A stretch of DNA of 64,000 bases from Trichaptum fuscoviolaceum (taxonomy: Eukaryota > Basidiomycota > Agaricomycetes > Hymenochaetales > Trichaptaceae). Both the position numbers and the translations under genes were made by a program. Shown here piece by piece: positions 1 through 11,511 of this stretch. Below the pieces are notes generated by a model. It worked only from the letters and a program-made list of their open reading frames with translations. It was not told the DNA's origin and did not search any database. The stretch lies in contig CAJSYZ010000006.1 of the NCBI GenBank assembly GCA_910574455.1, positions 2,532,156 to 2,596,155 on the forward strand. Reading direction: 5' to 3'. The number at the start of each line of letters is the position of its first letter. Position 1 is the stretch's first letter.

Positions 1-1
1 T

Positions 2-1527
2 CGGTACACGATTACAGCCTCAACTCTTGATCAGGTTAAAGCCTCCCTGGATCACTATCATCAATATCGCAAAATATTCATAGCTAAGGGCATCCGGGAT
101 AACTTCTCACTTCCACGACAGCATGCCATGATTCACTATCCTACAATGATCCCTCTCTTCGCTGCACCAAGCGGGCTGTGCTCATCAATCACAGAGAATA
201 AACACATTTACGCGGTCAAGGAAACGTGGCGACGCTCAAACAGAAATGATCCTTTAGGTCAGATGATCACAGCAAACCAACGTCTCAGTAAACTTATTGC
301 ATCGAGGGCAGACTTCAAGAGGCGTGGAATGCTGGAAAGTCCTCTGGCTGAGGCTTCATGGAGAGCTTTGCTAGATGTTCTGCGCAGGAATATGTCAGAG
401 TCGGAGTCAGATGACGCTGAGAGGACCCAAATTCGGAAGGAGCAGATGCAGCATCAAGATACACCCGAAGCTGGTGCAGCTGATGATACAGAGGACTTCT
501 TCGATGACATTGTGGGCAATAATGAACTCAACGAAATTGCAGACCTGGAAGATCCCGAACTTGAAAGCTTACTAGTAGTGCATGGGCCACAGCATCTTGC
601 GGTTCAAGACATACAACATGCTGAACGCCAGATCCGCTTGGGTGGCAGAAATGACCCTTTGAGCTTGATGTTAATGGCTTCGAAGCAACGTGGGTATTAC
701 TTGGTAACCCATGCTTTTGGTGTTACACATCTGACTTCTTTGTTGTCATCCTTGCAGAGTCCAGTAAGGTGTATCCTAAACAGCTCAACACGCTTGCGGC
801 GATAAAAGGTCATCCAGAGCTCCGACAGCTCCGACAGCTCATTAAAGAATACTTATTCAACAAGTACGAGAATCACACCTCCAACTCAAGGGGCTCCTCT
901 GGTAGAGCCCAACCAGCAGTTGAATTGGACACGAGCAATGACTTTTCAATATTCCATTCAGCCACCGCTTTCTTTGCCTACCATGGCGAATCGATCCCTA
1001 TAGAACAAGCAATGAGGGAGGTGATCAGGTCCAATCCCTCTTGGCGCGGAAAAGCAAGACGTGATGCAGTCCTTGTTCGAGTTAGCTCCTGCACAAAGGG
1101 GTTTGCGGGAATGAGAGTTGCCCGAGTTATGCTTCTTTTTTCCTTCACCGCTAAAGGGGAACGTCAGGACTGCGCTCTCGTCCAGATTTTCAAGCGTGTT
1201 GGAGATTCACCCGACCTGAAAACAAGAATGTGGATAGTCGAACCGGAGTATGAGTTAGAGAGCTCTACCACCTGTGTCGGATGCTGTACTGGAGTGAATG
1301 CCAGTGGCAGATGTCACTATCAGCGCAACTGCAAGGCTCCGAAGCTATCTGTGATAGATGTAGGGGACATCCTCCGTTTAGCCCACCTCCTGGGGGTTCC
1401 GAAGGGTGATGAATGTCCTCCAAAGTCATTGACACCTGAGGAGACCCTGGATTTTTATGATAGATTCTATGTTAACCGATTTGCTGACATGCACATGCAC
1501 CAAACACTGTACGAAGCTAGACAATAA
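2..1527 (+). CDS. Plavaka-type transposase, C-terminal part (5' end outside window)
   Basis: The reading frame is open from base 2, so the protein begins left of the window. Exons 2-703 and 760-1527 join in phase across a 56-bp GT-AG intron (704-759). Sequence motifs seen are SLPRQHAM, then GLCSSITENKHI, then WRRSNRNDPLGQM and TNQRLSKLIASRADF. After the intron come FHSATAFFAYHG, SNPSWRGKARRDAVLV, CALVQIFKRVGD and MWIVEPEYE, ending with FYDRFYVNRFADMH. From memory this order is the conserved C-terminal region of Plavaka transposases (CACTA-like elements of Agaricomycetes). Those enzymes cut and join element ends; the catalytic core would lie upstream, outside the window. A small Cys-rich insert (CVGCCTG) sits near the end. 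No terminal repeat is visible after the stop. The frame has no internal stop, so the copy may be recent. Family assignment is confident; activity is unknown. Confidence 0.8.
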
Positions 1528-1754
1528 TTACTAAGTTAAACTCTTCCGTTAGCACATTGCCACATAGTACTACAAAGTGTATTGAGACTTGTTGTACAGT
1601 TTACATTGCCAGAGCCAGCGGCGACGACATCATGGTATTCATTGTTCGAGGTAATATAATTATCAACAAATCTCAAAGCAACAAAAGGAGAAACTGGAGA
1701 TGCAAGCATACTGTGTCCATTCTCAACCCACCACCTACGAGAGGGCTAATTCGG

Positions 1755-3799
1755 CTAGTAGTTGAGGCGACCTCGAGGACTTGAAGGCTTGGAGTCATCC
1801 TTTGACTCTATCGCCAATTCTAAATAATTGCGATACCCTAGAATTTGTTTAATATCAATATTCACCGCGATGCCTTTCGGGGGTTGTCTGTCGAATGACG
1901 CGCACACCGCCTCCGTCAGATACGTTATGTATCTCTGCATGTCCGCATGCTCCAAGAAAGATTTTCCAGTCGTCTGGGTAGTCAAGGACGCTGCTGACGT
2001 CGATGCTGCCGTGTCCTGTCTTTCCTTCCCCTTGCCCTTCAAGTTCGTATGATAGGCCTCCATTTCGTCCTTGTTATAGGCTGCTAACATATCAATAGAA
2101 TCAAGGACATCATCAGTCGACTCCTGCCTTCGATGTACTATCTTGTTTAAGAGCTCTGATACAACATCGCCTTTCCCCTTCCGCATGACGACATCGAAAA
2201 GACCCTTTGTGGAGGCAATTTGCAACCATCTCTTGACAATCCTAAGCGCGCTTATCAATCTCCTCTGAAGATGACCCAATTCGCGGAAGTAATTATTAAT
2301 CTCAACAGAAGGAATATCTGCCGGTGGTCCGACAGGCCCCTGCTTCGACTTTGCTTCCCTGGTAAACCTTCCTATGATGTCATGCAAACGCGCCTGAATA
2401 GATTCTGCCGTTGAGATAATCGCATAGTCATTGGAGGTGACCTCTAACACCTTCGTCCGATGGAAGAATGCATCGTGAATATTGCACAGCTTAATCGCCA
2501 TTTCCCAAGATTTCTGCTCCGTGTCAAACTGCAGTAGCATTTCGTTGACCTCCTCTTTCTGGGGCTGAAAATGAAGCCGTTCAACCGCAGGCGTCATGTA
2601 TTTCGATTGCAAACTCCCTGGTTCCGATATCGGATGATAGGGTAGATGCACTTTCAGTGGGGGGGGCCGAATACCGGAAAGATGACTGGAAGCCTGAGAA
2701 TGAGCCTGGAAAAGTCTAGAGACCGTAACTGACATGCTTTGGAGCGGCATCGATGATTGCGATGAGTTTGTAAGTTACGTCGTAGTAGGCCTGGAAGAAC
2801 GGTATGAAGAATTGGAAAGCCTTAAGATCTTTGGCATCCGTATCGTATGAGTTCAATACTGCCATAAAGTCTTCTGCCTTCTCTTCTCTATAAAGTCCAT
2901 ATTCAGATAACAGTTGTCTAAGACCTTCCGAGCCGTCGCGAGAATGAAGTTGGTAGTATTCATTCATGATTTTCTGAAACTTGGACTTGCTCAACTCGAA
3001 GTAGAGGGAACCGAAGGGATCATCAGTGCCTCGACTGTCAAGGCAAGTCCGTATCTCCTCTCTTGAGAACCCAAGGACAATTGCGGAGGATTCCATGAAG
3101 AAGAACCTTAGACTATCCAAGGTCTTCCTTACTCTAACAGCGTCGCCTGCTGCCCGTGACTAACAAGCGTAGGTTATTAGACGTTCTTTTTCGAAACATG
3201 ATCATAATACTTACCCCAGCAATATTATCAGTCAAGAGAGCGACATCAGAATATATCTTGCGAAGAGTATCGTTCAACGTAGCAACCTGACCCTCCAAAC
3301 TCGCAATCCTATCATCTGATGAAAGGCCTGGATGGCCTGAAGTCGAGCGAACCGACGCGCTGCCTTCTATGCCAGTGTGCGACATGGCACCTGGATGGCC
3401 TGAAGTCGAGTGAACCGACTCGTTGCCTTCTATGCCAGTGGACTGTGCATTTTGTGCCACAGCGTCAAGCAGTTTACCCATAGTACGTCCGGGAGATTTA
3501 TTAGGTGGTTCGAGAACACCGCCAGGTCCCGGGACGCGATAATCGGCCAGTGATGGTGACCTTGATGGTGGTGGAACGGATGTCGGGAATGATTCCCCCC
3601 CTTTAAGTTCAAGTTTGGGCCTTTTCTGATTGGGCTCACTAGGACTCGGAGATTGACTTGCGCCTACTATCTGCGTGTACGCAGCAATCCAGTTTGGGTG
3701 TTGTGAGCTGCCGCCACCAGCGGGTGAGTTGCTGATCCTGCCGCCCCTGCGCTCCCTGCGTGAGCTGCCGCTACCACCTCTAGAATTTGATCCCGACAT
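1755..3799 (-). CDS. Three-exon gene of unknown function, Ser/Gly-rich N-terminus
   Basis: I do not recognise the family. The first ATG (MSGSNSRGG) is at 3799. Exon 1 (3799-3215) is low complexity and rich in Ser, Gly and Pro. It contains two near-identical 19-residue repeats of the form TGIEG..SV.STSGHPG, followed by a short heptad-like stretch (RIASLEGQVATLNDTL) that may be a coiled coil. Intron 3214-3160 (55 bp) joins in phase to exon 2 (from 3159; KTLDSLRFFFMES). The next junction lies near 2735-2700; a 40-bp intron starting after APKH fits the phase but is unusually short. Exon 3 is a helical, charged region with KGKGKERQD and ends with SSPRGRLNY. No signal peptide or membrane segment is apparent. 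Its frame is long and repeat-free after residue 200, which argues for a real gene. Confidence is high that it is coding and low for the second intron. Confidence 0.6.
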
Positions 3800-5062
3800 G
3801 TTAATTGTGTGAGACCCAAGCGTCACTGGCGTGGTGGGATAATATTCATCCCGACTCCTTTTACGATCTACAATTTAGTTATTGTCAGAACCAACAAGGG
3901 CGTTCGACTCAAACTCAGGCTCACTGGACATTTTGGATATTTTGAACAAAACTGTGACTTGAAGCCTGATAGGAGGTTGTTTCGCTTTCTCCAACAGCTT
4001 CAAAATGGAGTTAAAACTGGTGCAATAGTATAGTAGCTGTGAGCCTACCAACTCCGAGTCCGACTCCGAGTCGTCGGAACCAAATAGTAGTATCTTGAAC
4101 TTCGGTTCAAATTTAGAGATCAAGTGCCAATATACTAGTAGTAGTAGATAGTACTACTCAGGCTACAACTTGAAGTTTGAAGATCTCAGTCAGCGGATGA
4201 AGTTAAACTAGGAGACTGGTTGACTCACCGCCAGCCTGAGTACCGCCAGTGGCAGCCTCTGAACTAAAATTTAGGTGGCAGGGACTTCGACTTTAAGGTG
4301 AGAGGGCTTCAAGCTGTTGAAAAGAACAACCTTGAGTACTACTAGAGTACAGTACTACAGAGTATAGTAGACAAAGACACGATACGTCGATGCCACTGGC
4401 AGTGGGCATGGGGTAGTCAGGCTACTAAATGCGGAACTTGAATCTGAACTTGAAGCCAGACTTCTCAGGCTCACGCCACTCACTGCCAGTGGCAGCCACT
4501 GCAGAACCGTGCCAGTGACGTCTTTCCCACTGCATTCTTTCCCATTTCGTCCCAATAGTACTACCTATTCATCTTGAACTCGAAAGCACAACAGCAACGA
4601 CTTCAACTTGAATCAGCATCATGCTGGCATCATCCAAGCCATCACGTAGAAATCCGATTCCGCGTGAGTCCTACAGCTTTCTACTACGTTCTCCTATACC
4701 GGCAGCAATGATTAATGAGGTGATATCCAGCTTCGCCAAGGGAAGGCTTTGATTTGATAGAATTGTCTCGGCAGATCACGGGCTTTCGCCCATCCAACGA
4801 GGAAAATAGTATTCGATCTGCAAGGCAGAGACTAGAAGGTGTCATCGATGGCATATGGCCAGGTGAGTCCTACTTTCTCCTTCGCCGGTAGTCCTGCTTT
4901 GTTGACTACTTCTACTCGTGGCAGAGAATCAGAGTCTGAGCGGATCAATAGTGCCTCGTAGAACCCCTCGGATGCCAACAAACACTCACACGGACTAACA
5001 AGCACCCCTATGCATCGGACTGGGCGTTGATCAGGATTTGTGACGACCGTCTCCCATCTGAC
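3800..5062. repeat. Non-coding patchwork of short recurring sequence words
   Basis: About 3.88-4.56 kb contains no convincing gene. It is composed of recurring short words: tagtactac and its complement, actccgagtcgg/ctcggactc, gccagtggcag, and ttgaacttgaagt. The same words recur at 6.19-6.44, 10.37-10.43, 35.10-35.17, 54.00-54.06, 55.50-55.56 and 59.93 kb. From 4621 onward there are codons and splice-like sites (a gtgagtcc donor at 4863 and a gcag acceptor at 4924) that may be decayed 5' exons of the next gene, but every frame I tried meets a stop. Confidence 0.5.
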
Positions 5063-5977
5063 ATGACTACTCTCTGCAAGCAGCATGGGAAGGGGCAATT
5101 TTGGAATTATGCAGACTTGAGAAGGTATGAACCAAAGAGCATGTGTGGTTCAGCTGCTTTCGACGACATTCTGGAGTTCATGGGATGGAAGGAAGGCACT
5201 CAAGTACATGATGGTCTGGTGCATATCAAAGATTTCACGAAACCGCGCGACATCTACAGCCGTCTTTATCAAGAAGAAACGGACAAACAAGCGATTACAG
5301 ATAAGCAGCTCCATAGAGCACTAGCGAATGATGGCACAAAGGTCGTATCCTCGAAGCTTGAAACAAGACGGGTATATAAGTTTGGTTGGACAACTGGCCA
5401 CACAGTGGGCGTTTATAACAATCTCACTTCCTACTGGGTCGATCTTACACTAGAATATGATGTCACAGTCTCCGGTGAAGGCAAACGTCGCAAAACCTGT
5501 GGAATCAAAGAAGGTGTAAAGGGCGTCGAGAGTTGCTGGCAGGCGGTCCTGCAATTTCCACCCGGCAAGCACTTCGGTGGTCCTAGCCGTATATTTGGAG
5601 ACCAAGGTGATTCCGGAAGCTTGGTCATCGACCAGGATGCCAACGCACTTGGTACAATCACCTTTGTTACAACTTCGACCGAATGGCAACACGATGGGTT
5701 CACTTACGGAGTCCCTATTTGGCAACAATTGTCGGAGATGCGCACCTCAGGCTTCGGTTACGGTGATATTCATTTCGGATTCGAATCACAAGAGGATGAT
5801 GCAGTGATGTCGGAACTTGCGGAATATCATCCACAGATTAAGGTAACTAGGGCTAACAAGGGCTCGAGTACATGGAAAGCGTGGTTTAATGAGGAGCACC
5901 ACAAGGTTGAGCGGGAACGAGCAGCATTGGGACCTTTTAATTCACTTAGACCGCAGACTCGGAGTCAGACGAAGTAG
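5063..5977 (+). CDS. PA-clan (trypsin-fold) serine protease-like protein, 5' end uncertain
   Basis: The C-terminal half carries FGDQGDSGSLV, the signature around the catalytic serine of chymotrypsin-fold peptidases (Ser about residue 183 counting from Met 5063). It also has VYKFGWTTGHTVGVYN, which fits the strand just before the active-site barrel half. After GDSGS the pattern NALGTITFV is also typical. A clear GxAxHC-type histidine motif is not seen, so the catalytic triad cannot be confirmed and the protein may be a non-peptidase relative. The C-terminus is charged (EEHHKVERERAALGP). The frame stays open upstream to a stop near 4957 but has no in-frame ATG there; 5063 is the first ATG. Upstream sequence (4773-4862, FRPSNEENSIRSARQRLEGV) resembles a further exon but cannot be joined without a stop. 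Possible intact short gene or 5'-broken gene. Confidence 0.55.
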   Translation: MTTLCKQHGKGQFWNYADLRRYEPKSMCGSAAFDDILEFMGWKEGTQVHDGLVHIKDFTKPRDIYSRLYQEETDKQAITDKQLHRALANDGTKVVSSKLETRRVYKFGWTTGHTVGVYNNLTSYWVDLTLEYDVTVSGEGKRRKTCGIKEGVKGVESCWQAVLQFPPGKHFGGPSRIFGDQGDSGSLVIDQDANALGTITFVTTSTEWQHDGFTYGVPIWQQLSEMRTSGFGYGDIHFGFESQEDDAVMSELAEYHPQIKVTRANKGSSTWKAWFNEEHHKVERERAALGPFNSLRPQTRSQTK

Positions 5978-7336
5978 CCTGAGGACTCAGGCTTGTACTC
6001 AAACTATTTCTAACTGTTTTCTTTTCGTAGCATTACCTCATACCAGTGCATACCACTAGTATTCAAGTTGTGTCTTTGTATGTTTGTCTCCTGTTCTGTG
6101 TTCGTCGACCTTATACTTGTGTTTTCTGTGCATCGGTATTCAAGTTGTTGTATTCTGTATGTAAATAAAAAACGATATGAATTGTTTACTAACTATTCCG
6201 AGTCGGACTTGGACTCACTGGCACCAGTGATGCTCTAATTACTGCCCGATAAATTCACGACTGGCTCGAATCCGGGTCTACCAACCTGAAGACCGAACAT
6301 CGTTACGGGTCATTGTTCGGCAACTTGAACTTTTGAGCTGAACTTGAAGTCCCACGACTCGGACTCGGTCTCAGGCTCTGACTCGGAAGTTCTTCCGACT
6401 CGGAGGTCAGCTTGAAGTCGGAAACTACTAGTACTAGTAAAATAAGCCTGAGGGGCGAAGGTCGGTCCGGCTACTACTACAACTGCTCTGCTTGACAACT
6501 ATTAGGTATAATAATTTTAATGGAATGACCGGTTGTTATTCTCGGGACGTTCTAGGTCAGAGGGAACTGGACGGCTTGACTTATGCTATTGCCTTCTGGC
6601 AGACGACGGAGGAGCTGGATCAAATGGGCTTTGCGACCAACCTTGATTCAAAGACAGACACGCAACTTGGTAGTATTGTTTTCCCGACTCCGAGTCAGCA
6701 AGAGCCCGCGTGGACATCGCCGCTCGCCTTTTCCCAGACTGAGCCCCTTCCTCAACTCCCCCACCATGCGCACAAACTCTCTCATCTCATCCTCTTGCAC
6801 TACCTTGAGGCTTGTCATTTTCTTCAACCTTGGCGCTGTCTCCTTCACATATGACATCTTCCATGCGCTGCTCTCCTGCACTTTGTACTAAATTATGTCG
6901 TAACAGATCTGGGCGGAATGGGAGACAGAGGTCTGCACGAGCATGGCACAGGAGTTCAAGGCTGGTGAGTTTATTCTCCTTCTCAATCCTTTTACTTCAC
7001 GTTATTTACATACCATTTGATACAGAATCCTAGCTCACACCGTTTACAGCGCACGCAAGATGGTGCAATTCTGGAACACCGCCAGACAGCACCACCACCA
7101 TTGCCATCGCACTCCTGCTACTAGTAGTACCCAGCATCGACATGATGACTTCCCACGTGGGGTCTGACACTGGCATCACAGGCCCTCCGTCGTCCGCTAC
7201 CACCACTGACAGCCATGGTCAGGTTGGAAACTAGAGACTTCCGGAGACACTTTCATTGTTGTGGGGACTGGTAAGTAGCCCTAGTAGTTATCCGCTATTG
7301 CAACAATAGCTCATGACCCGATGAACACAACTACAT
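5978..7336. other. No gene recognised; word-repeat patch and splice-like debris
   Basis: 6185-6440 is a second patch of the ctcggactcgg / gactcggaggtc word repeat. 6500-7330 has short open frames and plausible splice sites (gtgagttt at 6965, gatacag ending at 7026), and one frame reads QIWAEWETEVCTSMAQEFKA. I could not link these to a known family. They may be 5' exons of the BCS1-like pseudogene that follows or of an unrelated decayed gene. Confidence 0.35.
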
Positions 7337-8386
7337 GACTGGCTGATGCTATGGTTGTTGAAGCGCTTAGAATGCCAGCACGCTTACGAGTTCGAGACGA
7401 CAGCGCGCACCATCTTGCCGGGCAAGTCTTCTTTCAGAGACAAGTCATTCGGAGATGAGGAGCTCAAAGGCTTCCAGTTTGCCTCACCAGACGACCATCA
7501 AATTCATATCTATTTCGCTGATTCCATGGCTCATGGCGGGGATTTAAGAGATGCTCCTTGCCGACACAAGGGACTTCTTGCAATCAGAGAAGGTATGTAC
7601 ATAAAGTGCCACACATCGACTGAAAGTTTAACCTCTCTTTCTGAATCAGTGGTGCGCTGACCGTGGTAACCGCTCTCGTCGCGACAATTTCCTCTATCGT
7701 GTCCCTGGCTTGGGCAGATCATCGTTGATCCATGCCCTTGCTGGCGCGCTCATGCTCGACATTCTCGCCATCTCACGTTCCGCCTTTTGGATGAACGATG
7801 TGGCGTTGTCGTCGCTTATGGGCCGTGTGCCTGCCCCGTGTATTGTCCTTCTCGAGGACCTTGATGCTGCATTCACTCGCTCAACTTCGCGCGACGGGTC
7901 CTCAACCTGTGTTCCTGGTGGTAAGAAGAAGAGCTCTTTGTTGTCCGACAACAAGGATAAGATGACGATGATGACGACAATGAAGAAATTGGCAAGAAGA
8001 AGAAAAGCAAGAAATATGACACTCTATCCGACGTGAACACCTCTCTCTCTTTCTGGCCTTCTTAATGCACTTGATGGTGTCGCCGCTGCTGTTGGCCGCT
8101 TCCTCTTCTCGTCGCAGCGACGAACCATCTTGAGCGTTTCGACCCCGCGCTCTCGCGCCCCGGTGGCATGGATGTTTGGATCGAGTTCAAAAGCGCAAGC
8201 CCTAGGCAGGCTCAAGCGCTCTTCTGCGACTTCTTCCTGTACGCGGACGTCAAGAAGCCCGAGATCACCAAACGCGAAGGCGAGCTCGATGGGATCAGCC
8301 TCCCCACCACACCCCATCCTCTGGATCGATTTCGGAAATTCCGGTGTCGGTATTTGCGTCCGATGCCTCGAGTACCGCAACCTTGA
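7337..8386 (+). pseudogene. BCS1-like AAA ATPase pseudogene (mitochondrial BCS1 family)
   Basis: Ordered BCS1-type blocks are readable. They are DWLMLWLLKR at 7337 and a 57-bp GT-AG intron at 7595-7651. Next comes a Walker A region reading RVPGLGRSSLIHALAGAL (expected GxPGxGKSS) and a Walker B region reading CIVLLEDLDAAFTRS. The second-region motif LSLSGLLNALDGVAAA is followed by NHLERFDPALSRPGGMDVWIEF. In the living family this protein is an AAA translocase of the inner mitochondrial membrane or a paralogue of it. Here the invariant Walker A lysine is Arg. The reading frame slips inside a (CT)n run near 8040 and again near 8115, between the LLF and NHLERFD blocks, and the Lys/Asp-rich linker contains stops. 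The piece is clearly homologous but not translatable as a whole. Agaricomycete genomes carry many BCS1-like copies, so an expanded-family relic is likely. Confidence 0.75.
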
Positions 8387-9295
8387 GCTCGAGCTCATTG
8401 ATGAGAGGTGCGTCAAACAGTCTACCTGACGTTGGCAAAGCAGCTCACGACGCAAATTGCGAATGCATCAAACGGGAAAAAGTATTACTTCATCTTAGAT
8501 ATCGTTCAAGTAGTCATGTCCTATTCCTCGACAAACACCTCTGTGCCACCACCATTGCCGCCGAAACGGAGATCGCTCGGTTTCAATATGCAGAATAAGT
8601 TGATTATCGGCCGACAGCGCAATCCCCCCAGCTCTAAGGTCAAGAAACGTGCCTTCATTCAATCTACTTCTTTCAAAGCGGATTGGGGTGCATTGATCCC
8701 ATTTCCCATATCGGCATGGTTCCGGTTTCGAGTTGTGTCCAGGGATGACTGATTGTATGACGGCTTACTCGTGGCTTTGCCTTCTAGAGCTGATGGAACA
8801 GCTTCTTGTGCAGTGGGCTATGTCTTCCTGACTTCTTCGGAGTTAACCTGACTCACTTTCTTGTTTGTTTGTGCATAAAATGAAAAGAAGCCTCATAATC
8901 GAGTCATCTAGAAGAAATCCTTCTTATCTCCTGTCAGTTCAGCTTGAGGTTTATCCGAGCCATAGTACAATGCACTGATAGATTCCTCTCTTCTTTTCCC
9001 AGAAGAATAAGGCATCAGAAAAATGCGTGCAAGAGCTTTGTATAAATGTGAACTCGGAGTGGGTGTCGCCCCTCCCCGCCACCCACCCACCCACTCAACC
9101 CTTCGCCATGAACTTTTATCACATTCTGTTGGGGCTACACATGCTCCTATTGATTGACCATGCTGTGCTTCGAGTACGCATCGCGCGAAGACTTCCTTGG
9201 ACACAAAGGAGGATATCTAGGATGCAAAAATTCGTGCTTACTTTCTATTTCCTCTCAAAATCACTGCACTGACTTTTTGCCAGCTTCACAAACAG
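8387..9295. other. Intergenic stretch, no assigned gene
   Basis: An open frame of about 114 codons (8408-8752, + strand) contains LAKQLTTQIANASNG and a proline tract but matches nothing I know. It may be the end of the BCS1 relic. The rest looks like an upstream region for the exonuclease gene. A possible upstream exon for that gene could end before the ttgccag acceptor at about 9282; I could not prove one. Confidence 0.3.
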
Positions 9296-10153
9296 ATGCA
9301 ACATCTCCTCGACTACCTGGGGGTTCCGCCAACGCCTCTTCTTCAACTTCGCAGTTATACACTCGGACCTCTTGTTCCTGAAGTATGTCTGACCACCGCG
9401 ACGATGGAGAATGCCGTAGACGTCATCTATGCTTCCTTGCCGGATGCCCCGGAACGACGCTTCGTTGCCCTCGACATTGAATGGGCGAGTAACTCACCAG
9501 AGCTATATCGCGTGGACCTCATCCAACTCGCGGTTCAGCAACATGTGTTCCTCCTCCGGACTCATCTACTTAATGAACTTCCCGCGAGATTGACACAATT
9601 ATTAGGTGATGAAGCTGTATGGAAAGTGTCAGCAGGAATCGCTGGTATGAGAGTCCCATTTCTTCTCTCATTATTTGGCATAACTGAACTAATTGGCAGG
9701 TGATGCAACTCGCATCAGGGATAAATTTGGCGTTCCCGTAACCTCCTGTGTCGATTTGACAGATTGGGCGCGCTTCGTTTACCCCGATTTCTGGCCAAGA
9801 ACGCTAACTTGGCTCCAGCTGCTTCTGAACCCCCGTCTCTGGTTCAAGTTTCCGCAACCGTTTATAAAGCTGGAGGAGATGGCAGGCAGACTCCTGCAGG
9901 CAAACATTGAGAAGGATGCCACGGTCACGAGGAGCAATTGGGCCGAAGTTGAGCTGTCGGCTGCTCAAGTCCATTGTAAGTTATCCTTTTCAAGTTGTCA
10001 CTCAGGCTTATCATCTTCTCACTTGCATCTGCTCTATTAGATGCGGCAATCGACGCGCACAGCACGTTTGCTGTTGCTTCCGTCTTGAATCAAGATGCCT
10101 TGGCCTTACCGGATGCAGAAATCCATCACTTCCCAATGCTCGATATTGAGTAG
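9296..10153 (+). CDS. DEDDy-type 3'-5' exonuclease domain protein (RNase D/WRN-exo family)
   Basis: Three exons (9296-9644, 9700-9975, 10041-10153) join in phase through introns of 55 and 65 bp, giving 245 residues. The four acidic exonuclease positions are visible. Exo I is FVALDIEWAS (Asp and Glu). Exo II is the GIAGDATRIRDKFG block, with its Asp split across the first intron. Exo III is QVHYAAIDAHSTF, where Tyr-x3-Asp marks the DEDDy subclass. Also typical are CVDLTDWAR and the LEEMAGRLL segment before exo III. The family degrades nucleic acid 3' to 5' with two metal ions; this protein is little more than the domain itself, so its substrate cannot be inferred. The start at 9296 is the first ATG of the open frame; a second Met is at 9402, and an upstream exon is possible. 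The end is DIE-stop at 10151. Confidence 0.85.
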
Positions 10154-11511
10154 GCTGAGGCCCGTTTGAATAGTGCTAACGGTGTTATCTTGTTGAGTAA
10201 ATTGTTGAGTGCATGCTCTTGTCTTCAAAAGTTGCCAGGAGCATCGTGATTGTATCTATTATTGAATTGCTTCTCGTTGAATGATCATTGTAGACTGAGG
10301 TTGTCAATGGTGTTTGCTGTCGCTTTCAAGATGTCATGAAGATGAAGGTAGCTTGAAATCTCAAAACAGAGGTTCAAGTTCACTTGAGTACAGTAGTGGT
10401 AGTAGTAGTAAATCTCACTTGAGTCTGACTTGCCACCTGATGTACAGCTTCCCTCCTTACGCACTGATTTTGTCCTGAAACGCCGTTTTAAGGCCATCAG
10501 GCAGCCAGGCAACACTTCAGGCAGGCATGACAACGCTTCAACCCATTTAAGGAAGCTCCAGGACGCGCCAGCCGCCGTTAGCAATCTCTGATGTATTACA
10601 CTTGAGCACTGAAATCCTGACTTGCATTCTGATGCACTGAGAGACGGCTTGCATCCTGAAACACTCCTTATTTCAGTGAGATAAGGCAATCAGTGTATTT
10701 TCAGACGAAGTAGCGACCCTTCAGACAGGTGCCAGCCAAATCAGGACGCGTCAGGACGCGTCAGTCGCCGTAAGCAAAAGGAAGTTTCCCTGATGCGTGG
10801 TGTGACACTTCATGTTCGATACAGCACTCGCTTCACTGGCACTGACATGCGATCGGTACACTTTTCGGTGAAGTCAAGGACCAAATCACAAGATATTTAC
10901 TAAGATCTCGACTGACACTACATATATGTTACAATACTTCTTTGACCTAGACCAACTCAGATGGATGCAGGTCGGATTAAGAAGAAGCTCCACGGGCATA
11001 AACAGAATCCACGAACTAATATATGACAATGATAACAGATTGCTAAGCAGTCCTGTCGTGATGACAAGGTACTACACCGTACTGATCCATTTTGAAGCAA
11101 CGGTAGCTATGGTTCTACCAGAAAATTGAACATTGTGACTGATGTTTATGTGGTTAGAGCATTACTTGACAAAGGCAAAGCTGTAGACATCCATGTACAT
11201 CTTGCTGTATCATCATTTTCATGTCACTGAGAAACATGCATATAGCTGTTTATCATTGCGCACACCCACGCACAACAGCCTGATAGATGAAGATAGTCAG
11301 CTCCTTGGACACCCGGAAGGCATCCGTCTATGGCCAGTAATCCCATGGAGTTATTTGGTACCAACGACAGGAATTTTGAACAATTGGTACAATCTTTCAG
11401 GGTTTGTTAAGATTATGTATATCCAGTACCATTAATAATCTCAGTTCGATAGATCTATCACCAATGCCATCCAAGATTTAGGACCCGATGTAGTTTTGCA
11501 TCCTGACGTGC
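10154..11511. repeat. Repeat-rich intergenic region
   Basis: 10370-10435 is a word-repeat patch. Near 10560 and again near 10740-10800 the words caggacgcg and cagtcgccgtaagc recur as a diverged tandem pair. The block 10765-10800 (gccgtaag through a cctgatg) also resembles 26370-26405, so both probably derive from one element family. 10860-11510 has no gene I can support; it lies directly downstream of the monooxygenase-like gene, which ends at 11512. Confidence 0.4.

Noticed and set aside
4832..5098. Minus-strand 88-codon frame opposite the start of the protease-like gene
   Set aside because: No homology and it crosses a plausible plus-strand intron; treated as chance.
10285..10689. Minus-strand 134-codon frame
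   Set aside because: It runs through the word-repeat patch and shows no motif; composition explains it.
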